This document shows, piece after piece, positions 9,101 to 18,684 of a DNA stretch of 64,000 bases. The notes beneath the pieces are model-generated. The model saw only the letters and a program-made list of their open reading frames with translations, did not search any database and was not told where the DNA came from. The translations under genes and the position numbers were made by a program. This DNA comes from Marivirga sericea (GTDB taxonomy: Bacteria > Bacteroidota > Bacteroidia > Cytophagales > Cyclobacteriaceae): contig NZ_FXAW01000004.1 in assembly GCF_900177665.1 (NCBI RefSeq), positions 248,001 through 312,000 on the forward strand. The letters are read 5' to 3'. Within the stretch, counting starts at the first letter, position 1. Each line of letters opens with the position of its first letter.

Positions 9101-12100
9101 TTATTTGTCCCCGTTCCCAGTAATTCCTGATTGCTTTCAGTTGAAAAAATAACCTCGTTGTTCTGGGCATCAAATGCACCATCATTTTCGTAATCGCCAT
9201 TAAGCGTTAAGGTAATCCCATTACCGTTAAAGCTTGCTCCAGATTCAATGAAGATGTTACCATCTATAGTTAAAGGATTAATAGCAATAAAAGCAATAGG
9301 ATTATTTGTTCCATTTATATTTAAACCTGCTAATGCAACCGTTGAATTGATTCCAAAATCAGTTTGACCCACTGGAGTGCTAACACCAAACACATTTATA
9401 GTTTCTGTGATTTCCGAAACATCTGGGTCTAAGAATAGAGCAGCTATAGTAGGTGTTGTCTGATGTCTTTCTATTGCGAGTGTTCCGCCTGTAAAGGTAA
9501 ATTCACTCCCTACATTGTAGATTTGGAGCATTCCTCTGGTTCCTTCTGGCCCCGCCTGAGTTCCAATGCGAACATCTCCTCCAGTCTGTCTATATTTTAA
9601 AATCCCGGTATTTGCTGTGGTGATTGGCCTAATTTGTGATCCAACATTTAAGACACCATCTGAAATTTCTAAAATGGCATTACCTGAAGCTGAATACTCT
9701 ATAAAATTATTTCCATTGCCTCCGGCATCATCCATGTCGAGGGTACCTCCTTCTATTAGCAAAGATCCATTAAGCAATATTCCTGAATCATCTCCATTTA
9801 TTCTCACAATACCTTGTGCAATATTGAAACCTGAACGAGCTGGTATTGATAAATCCAAATCACCATTTAAAACAGTAATATCTATACCGATATTATTTAA
9901 AACTAAAATACCTTCATTTATTTCTAATGGTGAAAAAGTATTCGAAGCTGTCAACAGATTAAAGTCTTCTTGAATAGTAAAAGAGCTTCCAAGTCCACCC
10001 TGTTTGTTCATTACTATTTTATAAAAATCAGCAACATTTCCGTTAGTTTTTGAATAACTATGATTCCCTTCACCAGAAAACTCTATGATAACATTGTTAT
10101 CATTTACTCCAGACCCACTACTTAAGTCAAAATTTCCAGGTCTTTCTTGAATGATATCATCGTTTACTATCAGCCTATGTCTTAAACCATTATTAGTCGT
10201 ATTATCAACTGTCAAATTTGAAGATCCTGCTGAACCAATAAATCTTAGTCTACCGACCTCCACTGTTCTTTCTTGACCATCATTGAAAATAAAATTCCCA
10301 CCAAGATATCCACCAATTCTCAAATCTTCTATGACGGTGATATCACCCTCTGCATCGTTATTAGTGCGGACGGTAGTATTTCCGTCCACAATGAAATCGT
10401 TATTAACGACTATATCACTTTGGAAAATAGCAATCCTATTACTATTACCACCTTCTACACGTAAATTAGGGAAAGTGTTAGTAGGTGGAGTAATATTAAA
10501 GGTTCCATTATTATCCAAATAATAAGCATATACAAAATTTTCATTGTTATAAAAAGATCCAAAATCACCCGTGATTATTTGTGTATTCCCAACGTCATAT
10601 CTCTGCATAAATGTACCACCTGTACCAGTTATAATGTCAAAATTAATATTTGCATTATCACGCAAGACGAGTCTATTACTATTATTAAAAGGATTTTCGT
10701 ATACGATTCTCGCAACATCCACTGTAGTACCATTCTGTACATTGATAGAATGTCTGATATTTCCTGAACCATCGTATCCACCATATCCTATAACAGCTAT
10801 ATCACCTGCTTGGGGAAAATCTCCAGCGGACGGTCTTGCTGCATTATTCCCAGCGCCATCGTGGGCTACAAATGACCAGTTATTGTTATCGTTCCAAAAC
10901 CTATTGTACCAACTTGAACCATTGCTAAGTCTGGTATAAAAAATCTCTGGTGCACCTACAAATTTGCTTGCATCGCCTGCCGTATATGCCGCATTGATCA
11001 AATCAAACCCACCAGCTGGATTACCTCCGCCTTCATTTCCCCAGAAGAAAATCCTGATATTTGTTGCATCAACATTATCAATACCGGACGAACCCGGTGC
11101 ACCAGCTTCTGCTTCTGCAGTTCTTGTAAATGGATCACTTTCTAATACATACCCAGGCACGTAATTATTCGGGAAAGAATTAGGATTACCGCCAGTGGGG
11201 TCATCCCTTTCTACAGATCTGAATCGAAGTCTTTCGACAACCGGTACTGTAGTGAAATCCCGATAATCAACTATCCAGTACCTGTCTGAAATATCATTCC
11301 CTAAAGGATAGGGCCCAGCTGTTGCTAACTTTTTGGTTACTGGAATTACTGTCATATATCCCTCATCTGTAGCAGATAAAAGCCTAATATTTCCTGGAGT
11401 AAATTCAGAGGTTGCATTATCGCCTGTTGTTCCAGTTCCAACTGGAAAAGAAAAAACCCGAGGATTTCCATTGGTATTCCCTTCATCATTGTTTATAAAA
11501 CCTGGATTTGTACCATCTGCATTTACCTTTAAGGATAATCCTCCATCAGACGCATTTCCAGCGGTGATAAACATATCTTCTACGCTAAATTCCCCACTTC
11601 CATTTGGTCCATTTGCTTCATTAGTTAAATCAACCGCTAGAACGTCAATGGTCAGATTATGGATATCTAAATTAATCCTACCGTGTTTATATTGTAAATA
11701 GTCAATTTTTAAATCACTTATTAGGTCAATTATTTCTGCGCCACTATTCAGTTTTACAGCTCCAAATCTACTTGTATCAGCTGTAATAAAAACAGTTGAC
11801 CCGCCATCATCCCTTAATTTTAAGATATCGTTTTCATAGAATTCTTCTGAAACATCAGGTAAATCAGGGTTAAAGACAGTAATTTCATCATAATTGACTA
11901 AAGTATCTGCATACATTCTAATACTGTGTGACCCTTGATCGACTGTACCACTTAAAACTTTGAAAAAATCACCTTCAATTCTAAAAAGGTTGTTTTCATT
12001 ATCGCTCCTATTGGTTTTGCCTGATTCAAATGAGATCTTTTTTCCGGAAGGTCTATCAACTAAAACATTCCAGAATAGTTGCTCATCTTCTGGACCGCCG

Positions 12101-15100
12101 GTCTTGTTAAGAAAGGTTAAAATAGCATTGTCTGTACCTACAAATGAGGTTGTATTGGGTTTACTGATATCATAAACATAATCAGCTGCGTTTTCTATAG
12201 TAAAATTACTACCTATTGTTACATCATTTCCATTGTGGTCAAAAGTCACACCATCTTCTATCGTAAGATCATTCAAGACTAGCAAGTCAGGATTTACAAT
12301 ATTCGTAACATTACCGCCGGTACCAGACGCTCCGGTAATAAGGTCTACCTCAGTACCTGATCCAGCCGTTTTACGCATGATAACGTCCCAAAATGGCGCT
12401 CTTGAAGCTAATTTAAAATTATCATTTCGGCTAATTTCCATGATGATAGTACCACCGGAAACGTTTTGATTACCTGCTGTGCTTGCAATGAAGATTCCAC
12501 CTGTATTTGCACCGGTTCTTGCACCTGAGACGTTGAGCGTCCCACCAGACATATTAAAGGTATTACCAGGATAAGTTAAACTGAAAGCGTAATAGCTAGT
12601 CGAGATATTATTACCCGTTACATTAACTGTACCTCCTGATTGCGTATACCCGCCTATATTTTCAGGTCCATTAACTGACGTTCTGATTTGATTAACTGTC
12701 ATCACACCACCAGAAACAACGATGTTTCCATTGGCCCGAGTAGTAATTCCACTATTGATCGGTGCATCCATTGTACCACCCGATAATTGAATAGTACCGT
12801 AAGGCACTATAGCTGTTCCATTTGGTTTTGCTGCCGAGCCACCGTTGATCCACAGTCGTGCTGCTTCCGAAATATTATAATTGCCCCCGTTATTTAATAC
12901 AGGAACATCAACATTGTTATTTAGTCGGACAGTACCTCTTAACAATCCTAATGCATTATCGTTTGTTGTTAATTGAGCTACCGAACCATGGCCGTAATCA
13001 GCCGGTCCGAATAGATTAAAGTTGGTAGCCGAACTAGCATTAATGTCTAAAATATAAGTTTGATCATCTCCTTTATCAACCTCTATTCGGTAGAAATTAC
13101 TAACACCATCACAATCAACCGCCTGATTCTTAGTGTCGTTGATAAAGTTAGCATCCACTATTCCGTCATTCGCTTCTACGCCATAATTTGGAGCAATCCT
13201 ATTTGTAAAAGCTAAAGTACCCGAAACAGATAAATCACCATAAAAATTAAACTCATGTCTAGCGTTTCCTGATCCAGTGGTAAAAGAGGCTCCTGCTTCA
13301 ACCAGTACATCTCCATACGTACTTATCTCTAGACTATTGGTAGCTAAGTTGTTATTAATGGAAAACTCACCGGTTTGTAATGTTAAATCTCCAAACAACG
13401 TGTAGTCTGATGTAAGAACTGCAACATCTGAAGAATTATCAAGATTGAGGACAACATTATTGTAAATCCTATCTTGATTAAGATTAATTGCAGAGCCAAT
13501 AATTTCTACAGTACCACCAACTATTGAATCAGCAAAAAGACCGGTCGATCCTGATGGAAAATTATCATTATTGGAGGCATCACCTGCAATGCTAATTGTC
13601 CCGCCCCCTGCTATGTTAGTAAAGTCGTGACCAGATGTATTTCCTATTACCAATCTTTCATTAACAGTAAGATTTAAAGCATCATTATCATCTGAATCCA
13701 TTGTCACGACATCCCCTGCTAAAATAGTAATATTATCTTCATTTGTAGGTAAAACACCACCTAAGGGTGTCCTTAAAGCGCCAGACGGATCTCTTGTCCA
13801 TGTCAGTGGGTCATTCCAGTCACCACTTTGAAAAGAATAGATATTTCCTGGAATCAACTGCTCCCCTCTTCCGATGGTGTAATAGCCCGTATTTAAATTA
13901 GTATTTCCTGCATCGATTATTAATTGATCGGAATTTTGTACGGCATAACTATTGACACTCAGGCGACTAAAATCGCTTACTAAATCTGGCCTGTATAATA
14001 GTACGTAATCAGTTGCGCTTCCAATAGTTAATCCAGCATTACCAAAATCGAAAATTAATTCTGCACTAACCGTTCCAGAATTCTCGATAAACCAACTTCT
14101 AGCCCAACGATCATCAATTTCAGGTTCCCCTAATTCAGTCAATACATTTTCGGCATGTGTCGTATTATCATGTGCAAATAATGCGTACTCGTCTATTCCA
14201 TTTAAGGAATTATTAGCTTCATCAATTTTAAGAGCATCAGAAAAACCTGATTCAGAAAATTTCTCCGATCCATCTGCCGTGCCTATACCTCTAAGGTCAG
14301 TAGTGTAAGCACCATCTCGCAACGAAAATAGATCCACTCCGATTGTGATACTATACTTTTCTGACAAATAATTTTCAATTATTAATCTTTCCGCTTCGTT
14401 TAAGGATTTTTTATATGCAATTATTTCAGCGATTTTGCCACTGAAATCCTGGCCTGCATCGTACCCTCCGTCAACTGCATCTTGCTCACCACCGATAACA
14501 AGTGAGCCTCCATTGGTTATCGAGTTTCCATTAGCAATTGATCCGGTATTCACACTGGAGCCATTTTTAAAATGCTCTAGCGTACCTCCACTGGAATTCC
14601 AAACAGAGGTAAAAATATTAAAAGTAGAAACCCCATCACTAAAGTCTCCACCTGCATTATTCGGTCCAGTTACATAGGTTCCAATATTACCTGGATTAAA
14701 AAGCAAATATTCATTATTTGACGATGGAATAGCATAAGATAAAACCGCTTCATTATTATTTGCAGTTGCAAACACGATAATAGTTGAAATTTCATCTGAT
14801 GCCATATTATTGAAAGGATTGACTACCAATCTTTCTGAATTTGTATCATCAAAGTCTACTACCGGAAGTCCATTGATGGCACTTAATTGATAGTCTGGCA
14901 AATTACCTGAAGAAGAAGCAGAAAAAACTGTTCCATTTCCTGAAATATCACTCCAGTTGGCTACGTCTGCTCCATCCGCAACACCTATAGTTGATGCATC
15001 CAACCATAAAAAGTTTTCAGCTTGCCCTGATGCCCCAGTTGCATTACCAATTCCAGCTGGTCCTGTCTGGCCATTTACACTTAGGGAGGACAAAAGCCCA

Positions 15101-15138
15101 GCCGAAATAATTGTAAGTAGAAAGTAGAATCTATTCAT
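6118..15138 (-). CDS. Giant secreted repeat protein with LamG-like domain and type IX secretion signal
   Basis: About 3006 residues from the chosen ATG at 15138; in-frame ATGs at 15150, 15156 and 15213 are too close to or upstream of the predicted transcript start. A signal peptide (L-L-S-S-L-S-V-N-G-Q) is followed by a concanavalin/LamG-like jelly-roll (about 40-270, with W-L-D-A-S and F-S-G-K-I-A-E-I-I-A-Y motifs), then some 2400 residues of Asn/Gly/Thr-rich beta repeats such as N-G-G-T and V-S-G-G-T, typical of a right-handed beta-helix. The C-terminus is a type A sorting domain (I-A-V-P-N-P-T-Q-S, ending S-G-I-Y-I-V-D-V-K-Q-G). It should be exported by Sec, moved across the outer membrane by the type IX system and displayed or released. 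Adhesion or surface-coat function is inferred; no catalytic motif was seen. Confidence 0.88.
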   Translation of the reverse strand: MNRFYFLLTIISAGLLSSLSVNGQTGPAGIGNATGASGQAENFLWLDASTIGVADGADVANWSDISGNGTVFSASSSGNLPDYQLSAINGLPVVDFDDTNSERLVVNPFNNMASDEISTIIVFATANNNEAVLSYAIPSSNNEYLLFNPGNIGTYVTGPNNAGGDFSDGVSTFNIFTSVWNSSGGTLEHFKNGSSVNTGSIANGNSITNGGSLVIGGEQDAVDGGYDAGQDFSGKIAEIIAYKKSLNEAERLIIENYLSEKYSITIGVDLFSLRDGAYTTDLRGIGTADGSEKFSESGFSDALKIDEANNSLNGIDEYALFAHDNTTHAENVLTELGEPEIDDRWARSWFIENSGTVSAELIFDFGNAGLTIGSATDYVLLYRPDLVSDFSRLSVNSYAVQNSDQLIIDAGNTNLNTGYYTIGRGEQLIPGNIYSFQSGDWNDPLTWTRDPSGALRTPLGGVLPTNEDNITILAGDVVTMDSDDNDALNLTVNERLVIGNTSGHDFTNIAGGGTISIAGDASNNDNFPSGSTGLFADSIVGGTVEIIGSAINLNQDRIYNNVVLNLDNSSDVAVLTSDYTLFGDLTLQTGEFSINNNLATNSLEISTYGDVLVEAGASFTTGSGNARHEFNFYGDLSVSGTLAFTNRIAPNYGVEANDGIVDANFINDTKNQAVDCDGVSNFYRIEVDKGDDQTYILDINASSATNFNLFGPADYGHGSVAQLTTNDNALGLLRGTVRLNNNVDVPVLNNGGNYNISEAARLWINGGSAAKPNGTAIVPYGTIQLSGGTMDAPINSGITTRANGNIVVSGGVMTVNQIRTSVNGPENIGGYTQSGGTVNVTGNNISTSYYAFSLTYPGNTFNMSGGTLNVSGARTGANTGGIFIASTAGNQNVSGGTIIMEISRNDNFKLASRAPFWDVIMRKTAGSGTEVDLITGASGTGGNVTNIVNPDLLVLNDLTIEDGVTFDHNGNDVTIGSNFTIENAADYVYDISKPNTTSFVGTDNAILTFLNKTGGPEDEQLFWNVLVDRPSGKKISFESGKTNRSDNENNLFRIEGDFFKVLSGTVDQGSHSIRMYADTLVNYDEITVFNPDLPDVSEEFYENDILKLRDDGGSTVFITADTSRFGAVKLNSGAEIIDLISDLKIDYLQYKHGRINLDIHNLTIDVLAVDLTNEANGPNGSGEFSVEDMFITAGNASDGGLSLKVNADGTNPGFINNDEGNTNGNPRVFSFPVGTGTTGDNATSEFTPGNIRLLSATDEGYMTVIPVTKKLATAGPYPLGNDISDRYWIVDYRDFTTVPVVERLRFRSVERDDPTGGNPNSFPNNYVPGYVLESDPFTRTAEAEAGAPGSSGIDNVDATNIRIFFWGNEGGGNPAGGFDLINAAYTAGDASKFVGAPEIFYTRLSNGSSWYNRFWNDNNNWSFVAHDGAGNNAARPSAGDFPQAGDIAVIGYGGYDGSGNIRHSINVQNGTTVDVARIVYENPFNNSNRLVLRDNANINFDIITGTGGTFMQRYDVGNTQIITGDFGSFYNNENFVYAYYLDNNGTFNITPPTNTFPNLRVEGGNSNRIAIFQSDIVVNNDFIVDGNTTVRTNNDAEGDITVIEDLRIGGYLGGNFIFNDGQERTVEVGRLRFIGSAGSSNLTVDNTTNNGLRHRLIVNDDIIQERPGNFDLSSGSGVNDNNVIIEFSGEGNHSYSKTNGNVADFYKIVMNKQGGLGSSFTIQEDFNLLTASNTFSPLEINEGILVLNNIGIDITVLNGDLDLSIPARSGFNIAQGIVRINGDDSGILLNGSLLIEGGTLDMDDAGGNGNNFIEYSASGNAILEISDGVLNVGSQIRPITTANTGILKYRQTGGDVRIGTQAGPEGTRGMLQIYNVGSEFTFTGGTLAIERHQTTPTIAALFLDPDVSEITETINVFGVSTPVGQTDFGINSTVALAGLNINGTNNPIAFIAINPLTIDGNIFIESGASFNGNGITLTLNGDYENDGAFDAQNNEVIFSTESNQELLGTGTNNFFRFTKTGAGSLNVNNNIEINDLFTISDGNLNDGGNEITLRADAVIDGEHSSSGGNGLVFAGSSNQELRRSISGTGVLGVVSISNSNGVTIPDGNGYNFNINGGLRLNGGVFEVGGSNILLGQSADIVAVQPFSVSNMIKTNSSFADKGVGKTFPAGTTSDFTFPLGQTYYTPVVLDLSTGANSSGTTVGTIFVNPANEYHPTVDDGDDNLGSDIDNVLQYYWTLTAQGINNFSSDVTFQYNDALVLAAEGGLDETDYIAARILAFDNAMNEINKFGTVEVDEIGNRIAFNFNGDNSNGISGDYFAGIDQAIPDNVVTYVVQNSTTGDIKFSSTYTTALPQNGIPPSGAVIEIPAGSTLQLPDSNIRLYKTILNDGATLEVINSTNHRLGILEGTGTLKIISDGINATLPAFSGDFLSCSGGGLEYAGTGSYSVLGGISTLRTLTLSGSGDRNFPSNDVTICEDLVVDGPVFNASTNRRVVVNGSSTITSGTINLAGNGVFNTLGDFMFNGGVLNGNNSRRVNILGDMIIDGGTVNLGSSALEFRVFRGLTYNSGSFNAAGSGNATFIFISNSGGNFENTISGDFTGSNAFRNLAIEKNGEGENVVLNSDIEVLGALTLSDGLVIANGNEVILGAAATVSPSRGKSNSYITGKVSKPLSAGQNFAFPIGSANRWRPATLNGVNGGFTWEAQFFEGDVVTDVAVVDDMSSSDPDIETLQQGEYYVISDNATGGTASSVDLSWGSETDVASGSSDRGQLTVMVYNTATSEWDNLGGTFPSGLGTQNQGIVRSASPQSFSEKIFIMGSTDPANPLPVELTYFAAENNGSRVDLKWQTASEKSNDFFEVQRSFDGKVFEVLGIVEGAGDSKETIDYDFKDYSPLAGDSYYRLRQVDYDGMFEYSEVVRVNREQKSDLIAVPNPTQSQNIKLRLSGFHGEQKIQVSIFDMQGRRHYEAIHNPADFSKPLPIDKQLNSGIYIVDVKQGNIRKKVRLMVK

Positions 15139-15168
15139 AATGGTTCTCATTTTCATGTAAGCTAACTG

Positions 15169-15176
15169 CAAATATA
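15169..15176 (-). promoter_or_regulatory. -7 element of the giant secreted protein gene
   Basis: The minus strand reads TATATTTG, an exact match to the Bacteroidota TAnnTTTG element. Transcription would start near 15162, giving a leader of about 24 bases to the ATG at 15138. No good -33 TTG was found at the usual 19-21 base spacing. Confidence 0.55.
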
Positions 15177-15486
15177 CTATCCAAATATCAAATAAAAGTA
15201 ATTTTAGGCACATAAGTTGCCTTTAATCGTCAAGATTTATGAAAAAAACGACCAAACTAGATTTTTTGCGGTTAGACATTAATTCTGGAACTTTAGATTT
15301 TTTTCTAAAGTCCTAAATAACAACATCTTAATAAAGTTAATGATATGATTATTATAAGATTAAAGTTATAGGAAATAACCGCTTAACCTCAATACAAATA
15401 GTAGAGAGACATCATCAAAGCTTGTCTTGACCTGACTTTAGAAATATACTTAAAAAATAAAAGGATGTAATTTTTTAAGTATTCTA
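15177..15486. other. Intergenic stretch between two leftward genes
   Basis: No gene is supported here. The one visible structure is a hairpin, ACTTTAGA (15290-15297) with TCTAAAGT (15304-15311) around a T loop. It lacks a T-run in the leftward direction, so it is a poor terminator for the TonB receptor gene. The rest is AT-rich DNA without recognised sites. Confidence 0.5.
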
Positions 15487-17730
15487 TCAATTTAAACTCC
15501 AATCAAATCCTACAAAAAAATTCCGTCCCATCACACTTCCGTAATTATAAGCGGTGTCAAAAAACTCCCCGAAGCCCAATGGGGTTGTTTCATCTTTCGT
15601 CCCGCTCAGAGGCGATATTTCCTGAACATTATCGAATATATTCCGAACACCAGCAAATACTTCAATTCGCTTAAATTCTTTTCTAATTTTAAGATTATGT
15701 ATTGCAAAAGCAGGAGATAAAACAGCTCTCCTTCTTTCAATTTCCCCATTGACATTAACATCAAACACTTCTGGCATGGCGGTGGGCCCATTCCAGTTGA
15801 AGCTATAATTTAATTTTATATCGAATGGAAAACTATATTCTAATGATCCCACTCCTGACCAATCTCGCGAGTACATAATTGGTCTTTCTTCCAGAATATC
15901 ATTTTCACTAAGTACTGCCTGCCGAGCATTCTGCCATTGAGCACCTACATTTAGATAAAGCCTTGCGCCAAGTTGATGGTTTATATTGGCACTCAAGCCG
16001 CGAGTGTAGGCATATGCCTCCGAATTGGCGTAAATAATAAAACCAGGCGTTTCATAATTAGGGATGATCTTATTGGTGAAGTAAGTATAAAAACCATCCA
16101 ACTCAATACTTCCCTGTTGATTACCAAAAGTATAAACATGTTGGAATCCAAGTCCAACGTTAAAGGACCTTTCTGGATCTAAATCTTCCGTTATCAATAA
16201 TTCTCTTTGTCCAGAAACAAAAGCATGGTCTTCAGTGAACAAATTTACTATTCTAAAACCGGTCCCACTATTGAAACGGAAATTTGTCCACTCGCTTAGC
16301 TGGTATTGAACATTGAGCCTAGGAGAAAAAATAAATCCATGTCGATTATAGTAGTCTACTCTAGCACCAGATAATGCTTTCCAATTCTCATTAATTGTCC
16401 ATTCGTCCTGCACGAAAATACCAGGAACAATTTGTAAATCCGGTTGATTACTACCCTCATTTTCTGTAGCTGGAGAGTTGTCATCATAGTACGTTATTCT
16501 TTGGCTAAAACCTGATAAAAGATTATGGTTTCCTAGCTCATTTTCATAAATGAAATTGGCAAATGCTTGATGCTGTTGGGCTTCATAAAAAGTATCTCCA
16601 TAATAACTATCTTGCCAATGCTGACTAGCAGAAAATTGTAATCTAAAAGGGCTGTCTCCATATTTTTTATCACCGAATAATTCCCAGCGGTTAGTAAAAA
16701 TACTCTCGCCATACACCTGGTCACTACCTCTTAATTGTTTATAGTTCCTGTCCCTGACATATTCCAAAACCCCATTTCTTCTGTCTTCAAAGTAATATTT
16801 GCCCCCTAAAGAGAATTGCTTCTTTTTATTTTCTGAAAAATTGAAAGCAGAAAATCGATCTCTCAGTGCTATGTCTGAAAACAAATCTCCATTTTGATCT
16901 ACGAAACGATTGGCCATATCCCAATGCACTCCTGAAAAATGTTTCCATTCATCTTTTCCATGCTGCGCAATGATATTTCCTTTCCACTCTCCAAACTGCG
17001 AATAGCTTGAATTAAGCTTTATACTGTTTCTTTCCGCATGTGGAGTTATAATATTAATTACCCCTGCCATAGCTTCAGATCCATAAAGCGTAGAACCAGG
17101 ACCACGCACCACTTCCACTTTTTCCATCATATCTGTGGGAATACTATTGAGTCCATAAACGGTTGCTAAATTCCCATAAATTGGAATTCCATTAATCAAG
17201 AGAGAGGTATAAGCACCCTGTAGGCCATTGATGCTGATTTCGTTGGTATAACAAACACCACAAGCGACATTTTCTTGAATCCCATTGACCATCGAAATAT
17301 TTTCCATCAAATTTCCTGATCCTTGTGAAAAATCATTTAGAAAATCTGCTTTAAAAACTTCAACTTTTACAGGCGAATTCCTCAAGCTTCTTGCTTGCAT
17401 TTGCCCACTGACGACCACTTCATTTAAACCTAACTTATCAGGTAAGAGTCGAATAGTATGTGATTTACTGAGGTCCATTTTCTCTACCTCAATTTCGCGT
17501 TTCTGATAGCCGACATAGGAAATCCAGATTAATGTACTTCCCTTCTCTACTTTTAGCGAAATGACACCATTTTCATCAGCTGTCGCTCCATATCCAAGAT
17601 CATTATCATAAGCTGTGGCAAAAGGTAATGGAGCTCCATTTTCATCTTCTATGAGTAGTCTGACTTCCTGAGCTATTGAAGTACTGGCTGCAGTTATAAA
17701 GCTGATTATGAACAGTAAAGATCTTAACAT
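15487..17730 (-). CDS. TonB-dependent outer-membrane receptor
   Basis: A 747-residue receptor with signal peptide (residues 1-20, ending S-I-A-Q), a carboxypeptidase-regulatory-like beta domain (about 21-105), a plug domain (about 110-235; V-R-G-P-G-S-T-L-Y-G-S-E-A-M-A-G-V-I-N-I-I-T) and a C-terminal beta-barrel ending in F-D-W-S-L-N. The plug carries C-G-V-C-Y-T-N-E-I-S-I-N-G-L, a paired-cysteine motif I associate with a Bacteroidota receptor subgroup often near metal genes. It should import a scarce metal chelate or cofactor using TonB energy. A perfect palindrome 8 bases before the ATG suggests metal-dependent repression. No SusD partner is present, so glycan uptake is unlikely. The substrate cannot be fixed from sequence. 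Confidence 0.9.
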   Translation of the reverse strand: MLRSLLFIISFITAASTSIAQEVRLLIEDENGAPLPFATAYDNDLGYGATADENGVISLKVEKGSTLIWISYVGYQKREIEVEKMDLSKSHTIRLLPDKLGLNEVVVSGQMQARSLRNSPVKVEVFKADFLNDFSQGSGNLMENISMVNGIQENVACGVCYTNEISINGLQGAYTSLLINGIPIYGNLATVYGLNSIPTDMMEKVEVVRGPGSTLYGSEAMAGVINIITPHAERNSIKLNSSYSQFGEWKGNIIAQHGKDEWKHFSGVHWDMANRFVDQNGDLFSDIALRDRFSAFNFSENKKKQFSLGGKYYFEDRRNGVLEYVRDRNYKQLRGSDQVYGESIFTNRWELFGDKKYGDSPFRLQFSASQHWQDSYYGDTFYEAQQHQAFANFIYENELGNHNLLSGFSQRITYYDDNSPATENEGSNQPDLQIVPGIFVQDEWTINENWKALSGARVDYYNRHGFIFSPRLNVQYQLSEWTNFRFNSGTGFRIVNLFTEDHAFVSGQRELLITEDLDPERSFNVGLGFQHVYTFGNQQGSIELDGFYTYFTNKIIPNYETPGFIIYANSEAYAYTRGLSANINHQLGARLYLNVGAQWQNARQAVLSENDILEERPIMYSRDWSGVGSLEYSFPFDIKLNYSFNWNGPTAMPEVFDVNVNGEIERRRAVLSPAFAIHNLKIRKEFKRIEVFAGVRNIFDNVQEISPLSGTKDETTPLGFGEFFDTAYNYGSVMGRNFFVGFDWSLN

Positions 17731-17738
17731 GAATTATT

Positions 17739-17754
17739 TTTAGATTAATCTAAA
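17739..17754. promoter_or_regulatory. 16-bp palindromic operator candidate
   Basis: TTTAGATTAATCTAAA is perfectly self-complementary and lies between the -7 element and the start codon of the TonB receptor. The shape (TTAG..CTAA halves) is like boxes of DtxR/MntR/IdeR-type metal repressors. The regulator identity is inference. No such repressor is encoded in the window. Confidence 0.55.
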
Positions 17755-17766
17755 TTATTATTAATG

Positions 17767-17774
17767 CAAATATA
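17767..17774 (-). promoter_or_regulatory. -7 element of the TonB receptor gene
   Basis: The minus strand reads TATATTTG, an exact TAnnTTTG match. A weak TTAG in place of TTTG lies 18 bases upstream. The transcript would begin near 17760, so the palindrome at 17739-17754 lies in the 5' leader just after the start point. Confidence 0.55.
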
Positions 17775-17880
17775 AAATATATAATTAGATTACTAAATTT
17801 CTAGAAAAAGGTTTGTCAAAAAAAACAATATTCTATGAACAATGGATTTTTATTAACTTGCATTTCTTAATAACCAATCC

Positions 17881-18684
17881 ATGAGATATTTCTATTTAGT
17901 TATCTTAATCAGTATTTCATTCTTTGCAAACGCACAGGAAGACAGTATTCAAATTGCCACTGACCGGCCAGGGTTCTCAGAATATCCTAAAACTATTCCG
18001 TCAGGATATTTTCAAATTGAAGCAGGCTTTTCCTTTGAAAGTGAAACGGTGAATCCAACCGATAGACTTCAACTCATTAATTGGAATAACACATTGTTGA
18101 AATACGGACTACTAGAGGGCTTAGAATTGCGTTTAAGTCAATCTTATCAAAGTGAAAGATTGTTGGAAGGTGGGCAAAGCCCTCAATTTATTTGGCAAAG
18201 TTTCTCTGGACCGGTTGTAGTGGGGACGAAAATTGATTTACTGCAGGAATCTGGACTAAAACCTCAAACAGCAATAGTTGCAGAATATGGCTTTAATACA
18301 TTCAGTCCTGAAACCTTTGAAAGAAATAATTTTTACAGAATCCAATTAACTTCCAAATATCAACTAAACCCTGAATGGTATCTCATGGGGAATTTAGGAT
18401 ATGATAAGCGATTTAATGATTTTGGCCGACTGAGATACACCGTCAACAGTGGGTATAGTTTGAATCAAAAATTATCGATTTATGCGGAAATATATGGTTT
18501 CTTATCAGAATCAAGAACCCCCTTAAATTACTTTGATGGGGGACTTATTTACTTAATTAATCCAAAACTTCAATTGGATGTCCATGCAGGTTTTGATATG
18601 GTTCAACAAACCAATAGTTTGGTGGAATATCAGCAAAGCTTTATCGCATTTGGTTTAGGTTATTTATTTAAAGTTAAAAAATGA
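17881..18684 (+). CDS. Outer-membrane beta-barrel protein, MetA-pathway/transporter-like
   Basis: A 267-residue protein with a signal peptide (residues 1-18, ending A-N-A-Q). The start of the mature protein, I-A-T-D-R-P-G-F-S-E-Y-P, is a hallmark of the small barrels annotated as phenol-degradation MetA-like or transporter proteins in Bacteroidota. Amphipathic strands with aromatic ends run through to a C-terminal F-G-L-G-Y-L-F-K-V-K-K. It most likely sits in the outer membrane; the cargo is unknown. Its stop overlaps the rnhB start by four bases (ATGA), so the two are co-translated, although their functions are unrelated. Confidence 0.75.
   Translation: MRYFYLVILISISFFANAQEDSIQIATDRPGFSEYPKTIPSGYFQIEAGFSFESETVNPTDRLQLINWNNTLLKYGLLEGLELRLSQSYQSERLLEGGQSPQFIWQSFSGPVVVGTKIDLLQESGLKPQTAIVAEYGFNTFSPETFERNNFYRIQLTSKYQLNPEWYLMGNLGYDKRFNDFGRLRYTVNSGYSLNQKLSIYAEIYGFLSESRTPLNYFDGGLIYLINPKLQLDVHAGFDMVQQTNSLVEYQQSFIAFGLGYLFKVKK

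Noticed and set aside
7160-14677. Several frames of 60-135 codons on the plus strand inside the giant gene
   Set aside because: They are antisense shadows of the repetitive Asn/Gly/Thr-rich reading frame and have unnatural Pro/Ser-rich composition.
15290-15311. Hairpin considered as terminator of the TonB receptor gene
   Set aside because: There is no T-run after the stem on the minus strand; kept only as an intergenic note.
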